From a virus, in IMG/VR virus record IMGVR_UViG_3300023110_001773, positions 101,638 to 165,637 of that record: DNA of 64,000 bases. One strand, written 5' to 3'. Below the pieces are notes generated by a model, which was not told the DNA's origin, made no database searches, and saw only the letters and a list, made by a program, of their open reading frames with translations. This document shows, piece after piece, positions 35,331 through 45,139 of the stretch (the first letter of the stretch is position 1; the number at the start of each line of letters is the position of its first letter). A program made the position numbers and the translations under genes.

Positions 35331-36435
35331 CTACTAAAATCTCATAAAATTCTGGAAAAGTTTTTTTGTAGTCTTCTTCTCTTACTGAGTCAAGTCTTTC
35401 TGTCACCGCAATGAAACCCAAGTCTAACTTATCGTGTTCGGCCTCTTGCATCATAAAGTTTATAATGGCATCGGTGTTGGGAATATTTATAATTTTCTCA
35501 CGAACTTTATCTTTGCTGGAATCTGGCATATTACGAACACAATATTGTCTGGGGAAGTGCAACAAATTGAAATAAATGTTATTACCATCAAATGTTTCTA
35601 CAAAATCATTCAAATAATATACGTTAAACAAACTAACAGTATGACATATTTGTATGTTGAGAAATTTATGGGATTTGAAATGATTGAAGTTTTCCCAAAC
35701 CTCATCCCACACAGCACCACTGCGAATATACTCAAATTGTTCTCCAACGCCATCTATACTGAACATGATTTCACAGTGTTTAAATTCTTTCCACAGATCA
35801 AATATTTCTTTGGGGGGTCTAATTGTTCCGTTTGTATTGTAATGTATGGCAATGTTCTTGGCATAACCAGAATCAACTGCATGTCGCAACAGATCAAAAT
35901 GTTGATCTATCATAAAAGGTTCTCCACCAGTAAAATCCATATGTTCTACTGTCGGCATAATTTTATCAAGTTCTTCCCAGACGCCAGGATTCTTTTTCAC
36001 CCACAAAGCATCTTTGTTATCAAGCACTCTTCCGTACATTTTAATTTCATCTGCCTTCCAACTGGAAGAGTTTACACTTCCACAAGATCGACATTTTAGA
36101 TTACACAATGTACCAAACTTTAAATCAAGATAAACTGGGGGAGTTATATCTTTTCCTATTTTGTCTACATGATTAGAAAACCTGTCGATATCTTGCAATC
36201 TTTTTGACTTGTATCCAGCATCTTCGTTCTGCCAACACATAGCACAACCAGAAGGCATTTTTCCATCAAGAAATTCTTGTCGCAGATTATTGTACTTTTC
36301 GCCACTCCAAATGTCCATCAAGGATTCTTCTTTGAGATTCCCCATTGGTTCACCACGATATAAACAACATGGTTTGGCAGTACCTTCTGTAGTAAACTCG
36401 GTGTGTATCCAAGGCAGTAAACAAATTTTATCCAC
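35269..36435 (-). CDS. twitch-domain radical SAM enzyme, subgroup A (1)
   Basis: The product has 388 residues. An N-terminal twitch part holds C5, C23-C24, C64 and C67 (CLLPWIHTEF; AKPCCLYRGE; GCAMCWQNED), which could bind an auxiliary iron-sulfur cluster. The radical SAM motif C111-x3-C115-x2-C118 is in GTLCNLKCRSCGS. MDFTGGEPF is the SAM-binding GGEP motif, and MFSIDGVGE follows. The C-terminus has the cluster-wide TFPE motif (YKKTFPEFYEIL). Seven such genes occur in this operon. Each overlaps its neighbours by a few bases. The substrate is unknown. Confidence 0.9.
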   Translation of the reverse strand: MDKICLLPWIHTEFTTEGTAKPCCLYRGEPMGNLKEESLMDIWSGEKYNNLRQEFLDGKMPSGCAMCWQNEDAGYKSKRLQDIDRFSNHVDKIGKDITPPVYLDLKFGTLCNLKCRSCGSVNSSSWKADEIKMYGRVLDNKDALWVKKNPGVWEELDKIMPTVEHMDFTGGEPFMIDQHFDLLRHAVDSGYAKNIAIHYNTNGTIRPPKEIFDLWKEFKHCEIMFSIDGVGEQFEYIRSGAVWDEVWENFNHFKSHKFLNIQICHTVSLFNVYYLNDFVETFDGNNIYFNLLHFPRQYCVRNMPDSSKDKVREKIINIPNTDAIINFMMQEAEHDKLDLGFIAVTERLDSVREEDYKKTFPEFYEILVDGGIRNRPWEYPDFITKSSG

Positions 36436-37672
36436 GCAAAACCTCTAGTTCTGGGAAGGTCTTAAAAAAGTCTTCGTTTCTAATAATATCTAAGGTTTCC
36501 ATTTTATGTAAAAATGGTTTTATCAAATCTTGTCTATCTTCTGAATTCATGAATGTCATCAGAGATTCAAAATCATTTGCAACAGCATTATGGCCATATT
36601 TCTTCAACATGTCAACGTGTATTCTATATTGAGTTGTCAACATTTTCTTGGTTTCTATCGGAAGAATTTGTAAACTTAGGAGAGGGGGTTCCATAACAGG
36701 ATTCACATGAAACTTATCTAAACCAGATATAAATTCTTGATCAAATAAGGCTTGATGAAACTTGATGCAATGAAATGCATTTTGAACACTGACCGTACAG
36801 TTTACATAAAAGTCAACATGAGGACAAAGTTCTTTCATCTTTTCTCTGTTCTGAACAAACTGATCCCACTTGAAACCACTGCGAATGAGTTCACCCTGTT
36901 CTTTCATTCCGTCAATACTAGCACCAACACTGACGTTTTTGAATTTCGGCCAATATTCAAGAACATGCAAGTCCTTGTATCGCATCTCACTGAAATTCGT
37001 GTTGTATCTAATCTGCACATCGTGTCTACCCATCTCATCAAGTTTTTTCAAGATGCGATAGTGTTCTTCCATGATCAATGGTTCACCACCAGCAAAGTAA
37101 ATGATTTCTACATCTTCAAAGTAAGGTTGTATGTCTTCCCACAAATCAAAGTGTACTTCTCTGGGAATATCATCTGGCAAAAATTTTCTGCCAGTTTCCA
37201 TCTCTGCAATTTTCTTAGTATCACTGTACCATCCCGTACTCAACTGAGGCCCACAACTTCTGCACTTAAAATTGCAAACGTTTGAAAACCGAAAGTCCCA
37301 GTAAGACAATCTAATCTCGTCAACGGAACCATCATCGTTGGTAGATTCTATCAAATCACTATGTTGATTAAAATCTCTGTTTGAACTCATTCTAAAAGAG
37401 TGAGCGCCGCAGTCTTCTTGTATGTAACACCTCTGGCAACTTTCGGGTCTTTTGTTATCCAACATCTCAAGACGAATTTTTTTCATCTTGTCATCGTTGA
37501 ATATTTCTTGAAGACTTTTTTCGTTTAGATTGCCTACACGGTGTTCCATTGGAGAAATGCAACATGGGTATACTGACCCGTTTGGCCATGTATGCAAATG
37601 TATCCAAGGTATAATACAAAGATTGTCGTTCTTTATCTTTGTCTTTGTGGGATTATTTTTTCCTTTACTCAT
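36428..37672 (-). CDS. twitch-domain radical SAM enzyme, subgroup A (2)
   Basis: The product has 414 residues. Twitch cysteines are in NLCIIPWIHLHTWPNG, VYPCCISPME and ESCQRCYIQED. The cluster motif is C133-x3-C137-x2-C140 (SNVCNFKCRSCG). IIYFAGGEPL and VSVGASIDGMKEQ match its neighbour. It ends FFKTFPELEVL. Identity to the adjacent copies looks moderate, with indels, so duplication is not recent. Overlaps of 8 bp on each side indicate coupled translation. Confidence 0.9.
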   Translation of the reverse strand: MSKGKNNPTKTKIKNDNLCIIPWIHLHTWPNGSVYPCCISPMEHRVGNLNEKSLQEIFNDDKMKKIRLEMLDNKRPESCQRCYIQEDCGAHSFRMSSNRDFNQHSDLIESTNDDGSVDEIRLSYWDFRFSNVCNFKCRSCGPQLSTGWYSDTKKIAEMETGRKFLPDDIPREVHFDLWEDIQPYFEDVEIIYFAGGEPLIMEEHYRILKKLDEMGRHDVQIRYNTNFSEMRYKDLHVLEYWPKFKNVSVGASIDGMKEQGELIRSGFKWDQFVQNREKMKELCPHVDFYVNCTVSVQNAFHCIKFHQALFDQEFISGLDKFHVNPVMEPPLLSLQILPIETKKMLTTQYRIHVDMLKKYGHNAVANDFESLMTFMNSEDRQDLIKPFLHKMETLDIIRNEDFFKTFPELEVLRG

Positions 37673-38933
37673 AATCTTTTATCAATTCATAAAGTTCTGG
37701 AAAAGTTTTTTCAAAGGACTGTTTTCTCAACTCGTCCATTGATCTGGTTTTTTCAAAAAACATTTTCATGTTTCCTGATACTCCGCCGCCCCATCTATTT
37801 TCACCATCGACACTGAGATAATTTTTTATATCGTTGTATCCCTGATATCCTTCAAGTCTCTGCAAAACAACTTTTTGAACTTCTTTTGGCAAAACCCTGC
37901 AATCAAAGTGTTCTGGATCATTCACAAAGTTATGACTAATATGCAAAGATGAATCTTCTAGGGGGTGACCCCTCAGAGGAACCTTATCCTTGAAAAATTC
38001 ATAGAACTCTGGTACATAGTAGACATTATATGTAGATACCGTCTGCAAGATATTGTAATTAATGTTTTTATATCTAGCAGTCATACTCATCATCCAAGTG
38101 ACAAACTCTAAAACCTTTTCCCACTTGGTAAATGTTCTGATATATTCATTCCTGTCGCCAACATCATCAATGGACAACATAAACTGAACGTGTTTAAAAT
38201 TCTTCCAAATTTCTTCGTAGTCCTTGTTCACCACGGTGCAATTTGTCGAATAAACTATTTCAACATTTTTGGCCAATCCCATATCAACCAGAGTTGACAG
38301 AAAATCCATATGTTTATCAACAATGAATGGTTCGCCACCATTGATATACAATACTTTGAGTTTGTCGCATCTTGTTATCAGTTTATCCCAAAAGCCCTGA
38401 TCCAAAGGCCAGTTGAAATTTTTCTGACTCATCATCTCTGGTAGTGCCGGACGTTCTGGGTAAATTACATCCCAATCTTTCATCCACCGAGAGCTAGAAT
38501 ATGGATTGCATGTACGACACTGTACATTGCAGTGGTTACCCAAACGCAATTCAACAAATTCATAATTGACTTCTTTAAGTGTTCCATCTTCGTTTGTGAT
38601 ACTCTTAGCGTATTCAACATCCATAGGGACTCTACGACTTTCATAGTATCGTTTACTCTTGACACCGACACTCTCCAAATCCCAGCACTTTCTACACTCA
38701 ACGGGTTGTTCTCCGTTTAACATTTTTTTCCTGACTTTGCTAAAACTATCAGAATTGGTAATCTTAGAAAAGTCATCAACATTCTGTAGTGTGATCAGTT
38801 TTCTTCCATGTCCATAGTCGTTGAAAGCTTGAGAAATGCCATCCTGTTGTTCTGATTCGCAACATAGGGTGCAAACACCGTGTGGGTGTGTTGCTAAGTG
38901 ATTCCACGGAAGTGGACAAAAAGTTTTACTCAC
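37665..38933 (-). CDS. twitch-domain radical SAM enzyme, subgroup A (3)
   Basis: The product has 422 residues. N-terminal TFCPLPWNHLATHPHGVCTL with the following CC pair, then VECRKCWDLE, make up the twitch cysteines. The cluster motif is C135-x3-C139-x2-C142 (GNHCNVQCRTCNP). VLYINGGEPF and FMLSIDDVGDRNEY follow. The end is FEKTFPELYELIKD. It lies between the sulfotransferase-like gene and another radical SAM gene. The N-terminal insert at 27-62 is longer than in the other members. Confidence 0.9.
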   Translation of the reverse strand: MSKTFCPLPWNHLATHPHGVCTLCCESEQQDGISQAFNDYGHGRKLITLQNVDDFSKITNSDSFSKVRKKMLNGEQPVECRKCWDLESVGVKSKRYYESRRVPMDVEYAKSITNEDGTLKEVNYEFVELRLGNHCNVQCRTCNPYSSSRWMKDWDVIYPERPALPEMMSQKNFNWPLDQGFWDKLITRCDKLKVLYINGGEPFIVDKHMDFLSTLVDMGLAKNVEIVYSTNCTVVNKDYEEIWKNFKHVQFMLSIDDVGDRNEYIRTFTKWEKVLEFVTWMMSMTARYKNINYNILQTVSTYNVYYVPEFYEFFKDKVPLRGHPLEDSSLHISHNFVNDPEHFDCRVLPKEVQKVVLQRLEGYQGYNDIKNYLSVDGENRWGGGVSGNMKMFFEKTRSMDELRKQSFEKTFPELYELIKDYE

Positions 38934-39451
38934 AGGAACATACCTTTTACATCAATATTAACATTTACATCTGGTTGATCTAAATCCAATCTTCTAGTAT
39001 ATTTTTCCCCGTCATTGCGATCCTCCAACCAAACAAGTTTTCCACCAAATTCTTTATATATTTTTGACTGCCACTCCAGACACTTCAGTATTACTTTAAA
39101 AGAGTATTCCAATGAAACTTGCATATCCGCATCCCAATCTGGTTCTGTAAGCTTTTGCCACGGATGCCAATCATTTGAAATTCCACAATAGGCATGTGAC
39201 TTAATTTGATTGGAAACATCCTCTCTCAGAGTGTAGTATATTTCATCAGCATTTTCTAGATAATCTTTTTTAAATTGTTCGTAATATCTATCATAATGAA
39301 ACTGATCTGGAATTACTTTATATACGTCCAACTCTGGTGTGGGTGGTCTATAATCACAAACGGTGTTGTGCAACCATTCATCACCATCTCCTCCGAGGAG
39401 AAGAGAAAAGGTAGTAGAACCAGTTCTATAATTTGCAATTATTAATTTCAT
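38930..39451 (-). CDS. sulfotransferase-like protein
   Basis: The product has 173 residues. The N-terminal MKLIIANYRTGSTTFSLLLG has the R-T-G-S-T loop that binds the 5' phosphosulfate of PAPS. A later YTLREDVSNQIKSHAY segment fits the 3'-phosphate-binding region (R-x7-S-like). It is shorter than typical sulfotransferases (about 250 or more). It sits between two radical SAM genes, with 4-bp overlaps on both sides. Transfer of sulfate to the cluster product is an inference. Confidence 0.65.
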   Translation of the reverse strand: MKLIIANYRTGSTTFSLLLGGDGDEWLHNTVCDYRPPTPELDVYKVIPDQFHYDRYYEQFKKDYLENADEIYYTLREDVSNQIKSHAYCGISNDWHPWQKLTEPDWDADMQVSLEYSFKVILKCLEWQSKIYKEFGGKLVWLEDRNDGEKYTRRLDLDQPDVNVNIDVKGMFL

Positions 39452-40749
39452 ATATTATCCCACCAATCCACTGCATCACCATACAGCGTATCTCTAAATG
39501 TAATACAACTATTTCTTTTTTCGTCTAGAAATTCTTGAAAGGATTTGCCACGTTTTAACCCATCACAATATGTTTCTGGCCATTGTTCATCAAATGACTG
39601 TCTATTTATTAGGTTGTTCAAAGAGTCAGTATACACACGATTCTTCCAAGTGGTGTATGGTGCTAAATCCGAGATGAGACTTTCACAAAGTGGTTTTGAA
39701 ATATGTTTTGGCAAACACATCGGACTCATTACAACAGATGGGTCAAATGCAAAAGTAAACTTGAAGTATGACTTTACATTCAGTCTGAATGCTTCATGAA
39801 ACAAATCCTTCAGATAGAACAGGCCGGGCGTTGTCAACGTTACATCAAACACCATTGCATCATCACCAAACTGGTCGATCAAAAACAATCCCTCTTGAAA
39901 GTTTTCGATCCACTCATTCCACTTCAACCCGTCTCTGATATATTCCCCAACGGTATACGCTCCGTCAATACTTGCACAAATGTTTACTTTCTTAAAGTGC
40001 GGCAGTAAGTCATAGAGGTGAGACCCGTTAAATGATGTTCTACTCAAATTCGTATTATATCTTACCGTAACATTTTTTGAGTGACCACTATCAACAAGTT
40101 GTTGCATGACAGTCCAGTGACGTTCCCACATTAGAGGTTCCCCACCAACCCAATAAATCTCTTCTATCGTTTCGTTGTCAACAGCACGTTGCAATTCTTC
40201 TTCTAAAACTTCTTTTTGAAAATTGCCGATTTGTTTTCTCGTATTGGGTTCCAACCAAGGTTCTTCTGTTATATCAATGAGGTTGAGTTTCTTTTTCTCA
40301 GCTTCCCAACTGCTGGACAATTGTTCGCCACACATCCTACACTTAAAGTTGCATAGATTAGATATTCTATAGTCATATGAAACTGGATGGTCACTATAGT
40401 AACCATCTGGCGATGTATTGGATATTATACTTTCCACTTTATGCGGAAACAAGGTTTCCGTGAAATATTTTTTATATGTGTGCAAGTTCAATATCTGATC
40501 ATTACAAACTTCGCATTGGGGCAAACGTTCGCCGGCCAACATTCTTTTACGAATGTCTTTCATGTAATCGCTGTTCCAGTGTTCTTCTAATGATACTGGT
40601 TCAAACTTACCCTTTGCGGTTCCGCTATCAATATACTGTTTTTGAAATGAGGCCTCTTCTCTGCTAGCACAACAAAGTCTACGTTCTCCTTGCGGGGAGA
40701 CGTATGTGTGAGTCCACGGTGCAGTACAGAAGTAGGGATTATCTTTCAA
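39448..40749 (-). CDS. twitch-domain radical SAM enzyme, subgroup A (4)
   Basis: The product has 433 residues. Twitch region: YFCTAPWTHTYVSPQGERRL with CC, then LPQCEVCNDQ. The cluster motif is C133-x3-C137-x2-C140 (SNLCNFKCRMCGEQ). EEIYWVGGEPLMWERHW is the GGEP region, and NICASIDGAYTVGEY follows. The C-terminal motif is the variant FDEQWPETY. It overlaps the downstream sulfotransferase-like gene by 4 bp and the upstream TEK-motif gene by 11 bp. Confidence 0.9.
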   Translation of the reverse strand: MKDNPYFCTAPWTHTYVSPQGERRLCCASREEASFQKQYIDSGTAKGKFEPVSLEEHWNSDYMKDIRKRMLAGERLPQCEVCNDQILNLHTYKKYFTETLFPHKVESIISNTSPDGYYSDHPVSYDYRISNLCNFKCRMCGEQLSSSWEAEKKKLNLIDITEEPWLEPNTRKQIGNFQKEVLEEELQRAVDNETIEEIYWVGGEPLMWERHWTVMQQLVDSGHSKNVTVRYNTNLSRTSFNGSHLYDLLPHFKKVNICASIDGAYTVGEYIRDGLKWNEWIENFQEGLFLIDQFGDDAMVFDVTLTTPGLFYLKDLFHEAFRLNVKSYFKFTFAFDPSVVMSPMCLPKHISKPLCESLISDLAPYTTWKNRVYTDSLNNLINRQSFDEQWPETYCDGLKRGKSFQEFLDEKRNSCITFRDTLYGDAVDWWDNI

Positions 40750-41740
40750 GAATCAAACCCTCTGGAATTTCCATTTCTTTAAATTTTTCATGTATCAAAA
40801 AAACCGATTCAATCATAGTTGGCCATGGTCTGGGGATGTGTTTCGGAAATGGAGGAGGCCCAGTATCAGTTTTTGCAAAATTGAAAGCCCATTCAAAATT
40901 TTTCAATCTTATTTCTCTAGTAATATCCGATAATTCAGAAACTTCATATGTATTAATCAAATTATCAAGTTGTTCTATTATCATTTCACCACGTTTTTCG
41001 TTATCAATAACCCTATCGAAAGAGTAATCAATTTCTGGGTGTGGCGTATATCCACACATAAACAACCTTTGGTAAGTTTTTGGTGCTGCATAAATCAAAG
41101 GAATCTTTCCATATACAATTGGCCTAAAAGTTTTCTCTGTTAAAAAAATTACATTTTCATCTGTTTCGGTAACAAAATCAATCAAAACTCTCGGATAAAA
41201 TTCTGGGCACAATTCCCTCTCTGAATACCACTTAACAATTTTATAAACGTTTAATTTTTCTCCAGCATGATACTTACAATACTCATTAATAATAGGAGAT
41301 ATTTTTTTCCACAAAACATCTCTGTGGGGCCTTCTCCTAGCCCACATAGTAATAAATGAAATATCATGGTCAGAATTTAAATTTTTTTCTATGTCTTTCC
41401 AAAAAATCTCTTCAGAAATCTGGTAGTCTTTTCCTTGATGTAACATATAGTACCAAAAAACATACATCCACCACCAGTAATATACTCTGGCGTCAATCAG
41501 AGAAAATACTTTACATGGCATTTTGTTTACATCTAGGAATTTTATCTCGTTGTCATTTGGGTCTCTATAAGCTATTTCAATCTCTTGTGGCATATAAATA
41601 TTTACAATACTATCACGAGCTTCTCCAGTAGCCAACTTATATCCATTGATTAGGGTTTGTCCGTATACTGGGTACATAACCCCGTCAATGAACATACAAT
41701 ATCCTGCTGGATCAGCAGTACCCTCACCTTCAAACATCAT
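40739..41740 (-). CDS. glycosyltransferase-like protein, TEK-motif paralog 3
   Basis: The product has 333 residues. DFVTETDENVIFLTEKTFRP, then GKIPLIYAAPKTYQRLFMCG and DRVIDNEKRGEMII, is the same ordered pattern as in the paralogs at 32597-33628 and 33621-35330. The N-terminal part has FIDGVMYPVYGQTLINGYKL, unlike the others. Separation of the three paralogs by radical SAM genes suggests alternating enzyme steps. The enzymatic role is inferred from the V-T-E / T-E-K motif. Confidence 0.6.
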   Translation of the reverse strand: MMFEGEGTADPAGYCMFIDGVMYPVYGQTLINGYKLATGEARDSIVNIYMPQEIEIAYRDPNDNEIKFLDVNKMPCKVFSLIDARVYYWWWMYVFWYYMLHQGKDYQISEEIFWKDIEKNLNSDHDISFITMWARRRPHRDVLWKKISPIINEYCKYHAGEKLNVYKIVKWYSERELCPEFYPRVLIDFVTETDENVIFLTEKTFRPIVYGKIPLIYAAPKTYQRLFMCGYTPHPEIDYSFDRVIDNEKRGEMIIEQLDNLINTYEVSELSDITREIRLKNFEWAFNFAKTDTGPPPFPKHIPRPWPTMIESVFLIHEKFKEMEIPEGLILER

Positions 41741-42272
41741 AAAATCCGCTGACTTGTAAAGTATATTTGTTTGTCAACCCAGCGTTGCAACTTAGGTGGA
41801 GTGGTTCGCTGTCCCACAAATACCCCTCACCAGCATTCCAATGAGTACAACTAACCCAGTCATCCCCATGTTTGTACTGAAGAAAATGTCCTACTTGCCA
41901 GTCTTCTAAGAATATATTTGCCCTGACTTTTGGTCTATTATCATCTGGATAGAGATTTTTAAATTTGAAAAAAGTATCCCTGTGTAAAGTAACAACATTT
42001 CCAGGCGGTTGAAGAATTGCACTGATTGTTTTCACATCAATGTTTAAAAGACTTCCTATCTCCTTATAATCAATGTCATCTTCCGTCCACCAAATTTGTT
42101 GTATTCTTGTATTGTCTTCATGGTAAGATTCTGGAAATCCATCTCCAATAGTTTCATGAATGTCCGTCTGTTCTCTTTTTTGATAAGAAATACAACTGCC
42201 AAAATGTTGAGAGAAGTCACCATTTAAAAACTTATTCAGATCATAGTTGAAATTAATTTTTTGAAATATCAT
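41730..42272 (-). CDS. 2-oxoglutarate/Fe(II) oxygenase-like protein
   Basis: The product has 180 residues. H97-x-D99 (VVTLHRDTFFKF) and distal H159 (SEPLHLSCNAG), with a basic residue nearby (NKYTLQV), make an HxD...H facial triad as in Asp/Asn hydroxylase-type oxygenases. VRANIFLEDWQVGHFLQYKH and AGEGYLWDSE form the expected core strands. It lies 1 bp after a radical SAM gene and overlaps the TEK-motif gene by 11 bp. It likely hydroxylates a small molecule or sugar intermediate; the target is not visible. Confidence 0.68.
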   Translation of the reverse strand: MIFQKINFNYDLNKFLNGDFSQHFGSCISYQKREQTDIHETIGDGFPESYHEDNTRIQQIWWTEDDIDYKEIGSLLNIDVKTISAILQPPGNVVTLHRDTFFKFKNLYPDDNRPKVRANIFLEDWQVGHFLQYKHGDDWVSCTHWNAGEGYLWDSEPLHLSCNAGLTNKYTLQVSGFYDV

Positions 42273-42273
42273 T

Positions 42274-43767
42274 TTAGTACTCTGCTAATGGATCGTCTAT
42301 GTTTTTATTGTCTGGTTTCAACACCCACCCCTCTTCCTCTGCAATCTTTTTCAGATCGGGGTCATCGTCATATTGTCTTGTACTGTCACCATCAACCAAC
42401 TTTACGGCAATCGTCTCTGTATCTGGAATAGTATCAACCCAGTCAGTAAGAATTTCTGGAAATACATTGAGTGACTTATTTCGTCTCTCATCATACTGTT
42501 TGAAGAAAGTTTTAAAGTCTCTCCACAGAGTCATCTTGTCGCTGGTGCGTCTGTGTGGTGCATCAACTGTAACAAGATAGTCAATCAGTCTTTCGATGCT
42601 TGCCTTCTCGAAATCGTGCCACAGTGGTTGCTCTTTGACTGCGTTATACCAATCTTCCAACTGTTCCCGCAGATAGTCTTTTATATGATCTGGGAGTGCG
42701 AGCGGTGATTGAAAACTTGGAAAACGTAACAAGTTCACACTAACAACAGGTGCTTTTGTGCCAGTATGTAACTTCATCTCATAGACATCATCAAGGAACT
42801 CGGTGATACTAAACAAGCACAGACTATTGATGGTCATCATAATATTCAGTCCCTTCAGATTACAGTTGTCCATAATCTTGTACATGTTTTTCTTCCATGT
42901 ATCGTAGTGCAGTCCGTCACGAATGTAATCCGCTTGTAGTCCAGTCGCTTCACAACTAGTATACAAATGAAAGTCATTGACACCTTGACTTCGTTCAATT
43001 AGTCGGTCAATCAAACTATCTTTTGCCATGAGATTTGAGTTAATAGCAAAACGCATCTTGCTGGGATTATCATTGAACCAGTCGAACAACTTCCACACTT
43101 GGTCAGACATCAGTGGTTCACCACCAGTAATACGCAACTCTTCTAGACTGTCAGATAATCCGTCTTCCCACCAATCCCAAAAAGCCTTAATGTATGGATT
43201 GTCTTCATCTTTTGCATATGGTTCTGCCCATGCGCCGTCTTGTTGAAACGCAGCTGCACCATCCGACACCATGTTCTGATACGCACCCTTCTTGGTGATA
43301 TCTTTTGCCCATGTTGTAGAGAAAGATGCATTGCAATAAGAACAAGCCAACTGACAAGTACGGTCAAATGCAATCTCAAATGTTTTCAGATCAACACTTT
43401 CATTGTGATCCATTTCATATGCTTTCTGTAAGTCTGCATTTGAATAGATGATAGATTTAAACACACGATCAGACACGGCATCTTTGCCCATGTCTTCCAC
43501 TTTCCAGCAGTACTCACATTCTCGTGGTCGTTCTCCTCTCTGCATCATCTTACGCATCGCCTTCTTGTGGCGAGTGTTATGAATAGCAGATGGGTCTACA
43601 GCAATCTCTTCTAATGGAATCTTATGTGCTGGAGGGTGATGACAAGAAGCGGTAGTACCACTGCCTAGCCAAGTTGTAGCATTATACCACTTAGCACCAC
43701 AGAAACTTTCAGATTTTGTATCAAGAATATCTTTTCGATACTTAATCAAGTCAAATTCTTTACTCAT
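42274..43767 (-). CDS. twitch-domain radical SAM enzyme, subgroup B (1)
   Basis: The product has 497 residues, the longest of the seven. Its N-terminus differs from subgroup A: SFCGAKWYNAT and SCHHPPAHKIPLEE, with RGERPRECEYCWKVED. The cluster motif is C138-x3-C142-x2-C145 (RTCQLACSYCNAS). ELRITGGEPLMSDQVW and LYTSCEATGLQADYI follow. The C-terminus has a variant of the shared motif (KSLNVFPEILTDW) and a tail of about 50 acidic residues (DDDPDLKKIAEEEGW) missing in the others. 8-bp overlap with the preceding paralog. Confidence 0.9.
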   Translation of the reverse strand: MSKEFDLIKYRKDILDTKSESFCGAKWYNATTWLGSGTTASCHHPPAHKIPLEEIAVDPSAIHNTRHKKAMRKMMQRGERPRECEYCWKVEDMGKDAVSDRVFKSIIYSNADLQKAYEMDHNESVDLKTFEIAFDRTCQLACSYCNASFSTTWAKDITKKGAYQNMVSDGAAAFQQDGAWAEPYAKDEDNPYIKAFWDWWEDGLSDSLEELRITGGEPLMSDQVWKLFDWFNDNPSKMRFAINSNLMAKDSLIDRLIERSQGVNDFHLYTSCEATGLQADYIRDGLHYDTWKKNMYKIMDNCNLKGLNIMMTINSLCLFSITEFLDDVYEMKLHTGTKAPVVSVNLLRFPSFQSPLALPDHIKDYLREQLEDWYNAVKEQPLWHDFEKASIERLIDYLVTVDAPHRRTSDKMTLWRDFKTFFKQYDERRNKSLNVFPEILTDWVDTIPDTETIAVKLVDGDSTRQYDDDPDLKKIAEEEGWVLKPDNKNIDDPLAEY

Positions 43768-45139
43768 CCCAATCCTCTAACAAATGTGCATACTGTGGAA
43801 AAGTGTTTCTAAAATCTTTCTGTCTTCTCTTGTCATACTCGGTTATGTACTTGACAAAATCACCTCTATGTTTATCAGCGACTTCGGTAATTCTAAGATA
43901 CTCACAGAATCTTTGTATTTGGTCAAACTCTTCAAGATAAATTCTGGCAAACTTATCTGGCGAGTAATACTTCAACCAAGACTCCGCCAAGTTTTCAATA
44001 TCACTAGCATAAGATATTCTCGTTATCTTATCAAGTAAAGTGCATTGCAAGTGAGGGGGAAATCTAAGATAATTCACACTTAGGGGTACTCTGTTATGTG
44101 CAAGGTCTCTATTGAATTCCACTCTGAGTTTCATAATGTCTTCGATGAAGTTACAAAACGTGGGCAGACTGAGAATGTTGAGTGTTGTCATGATTGCAAC
44201 ATTGGCATCAGTCTCATTCAAAACTCGTTGTACGTTTGCATACCAGTATCCATAATCCAACCCATCTCTGGCATACTCTGCCTGTCTACCCGTTGCCTCA
44301 CAACTTGTGTAAATTTCAATTTGTTTTACCTTGTCCTTCACCTTGTTCACAGAATCAATAAGTTTCTGTATGAGTCGAGGATCAGTTCCCAAATTACTAT
44401 TGATTGCAATAGACAGTTCTGGTTGGGCGTTATCGTAAATATAGTCCAACACCTTCCAGACATCTTTACTCATGGTGGGTTCGCCACCAGTGATTCGGAA
44501 AACTTTTAGATGCGGAAGTGCTTCTGGAAACCAATCCCAGAAAGCATCAACATATGGATTGGGATCAGAGTGTTTGTAAGGAAACTTTTCTGTCTCTCTC
44601 AAATAGTCTAAATTGTGAGAACCAAACTGCACTGGATACTCACCATTAGACTCAATGTCTTTCATCCACGTTGAGGATATCTCTGGTGAACAATAAGCGC
44701 AGGCAAAGTTACATGCGTTACTAAAAGACACCTCAAGGTAAGTCGGGTACACATCTTCCGTGGGATCACTGGTTGCAATGACATCAACCTTGTCCCAAGC
44801 CCACCAATCAGAAGTCTTGTAATGACGATCAGAAAAATGATCCTTGTCCTGATCTTCTATTCTCCAACAATAGTCACACTCACGAGGCCTCTCTCCATTA
44901 ATCATTTTTATTCTTTGCTGTTTTTTATAATTGCTATTGTGCAAAGCAGCAGGATTGATTTTAATCTCTGCAACAGGGATTTTGTGTGGAGATGGATGGT
45001 GACAAGAATGATTGTATCCGTTCTGCAACATCAAAGTAGTTTGCAACCACTTAGCAGAACAAAAAGACGGACTAATCTCGTTGATCTTAATTCGTTTTTC
45101 TTTTAGTACTTCAATCCAGTGTTCATTGGTTTGTGTCAT
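43760..45139 (-). CDS. twitch-domain radical SAM enzyme, subgroup B (2)
   Basis: The product has 459 residues and is the closest sibling of the next gene. It has SFCSAKWLQTT, SCHHPSPHKIPVAEIKINPA, and NGERPRECDYCWRIEDQDKD. The cluster motif is C143-x3-C147-x2-C150 (NACNFACAYCSPE). KVFRITGGEPTMSKDVW and IYTSCEATGRQAEYARDG follow. It ends FRNTFPQYAHLLEDW. The CHHP and CEATG signatures set subgroup B apart and suggest a different substrate from subgroup A. Confidence 0.9.
   Translation of the reverse strand: MTQTNEHWIEVLKEKRIKINEISPSFCSAKWLQTTLMLQNGYNHSCHHPSPHKIPVAEIKINPAALHNSNYKKQQRIKMINGERPRECDYCWRIEDQDKDHFSDRHYKTSDWWAWDKVDVIATSDPTEDVYPTYLEVSFSNACNFACAYCSPEISSTWMKDIESNGEYPVQFGSHNLDYLRETEKFPYKHSDPNPYVDAFWDWFPEALPHLKVFRITGGEPTMSKDVWKVLDYIYDNAQPELSIAINSNLGTDPRLIQKLIDSVNKVKDKVKQIEIYTSCEATGRQAEYARDGLDYGYWYANVQRVLNETDANVAIMTTLNILSLPTFCNFIEDIMKLRVEFNRDLAHNRVPLSVNYLRFPPHLQCTLLDKITRISYASDIENLAESWLKYYSPDKFARIYLEEFDQIQRFCEYLRITEVADKHRGDFVKYITEYDKRRQKDFRNTFPQYAHLLEDWDE

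Noticed and set aside
35484-35491. TATAAATA on the minus strand inside a radical SAM gene
   Set aside because: It encodes normal residues in the reading frame and is 150 bp from the next start; probably chance. The same holds for the plus-strand copy at 41593-41600, which faces no gene.
36543-36622. TTGACA-17-CATAAT inside a radical SAM gene
   Set aside because: One imperfect match of this kind is expected by chance in a window this size, and it sits in coding sequence with no nearby boundary in the operon.
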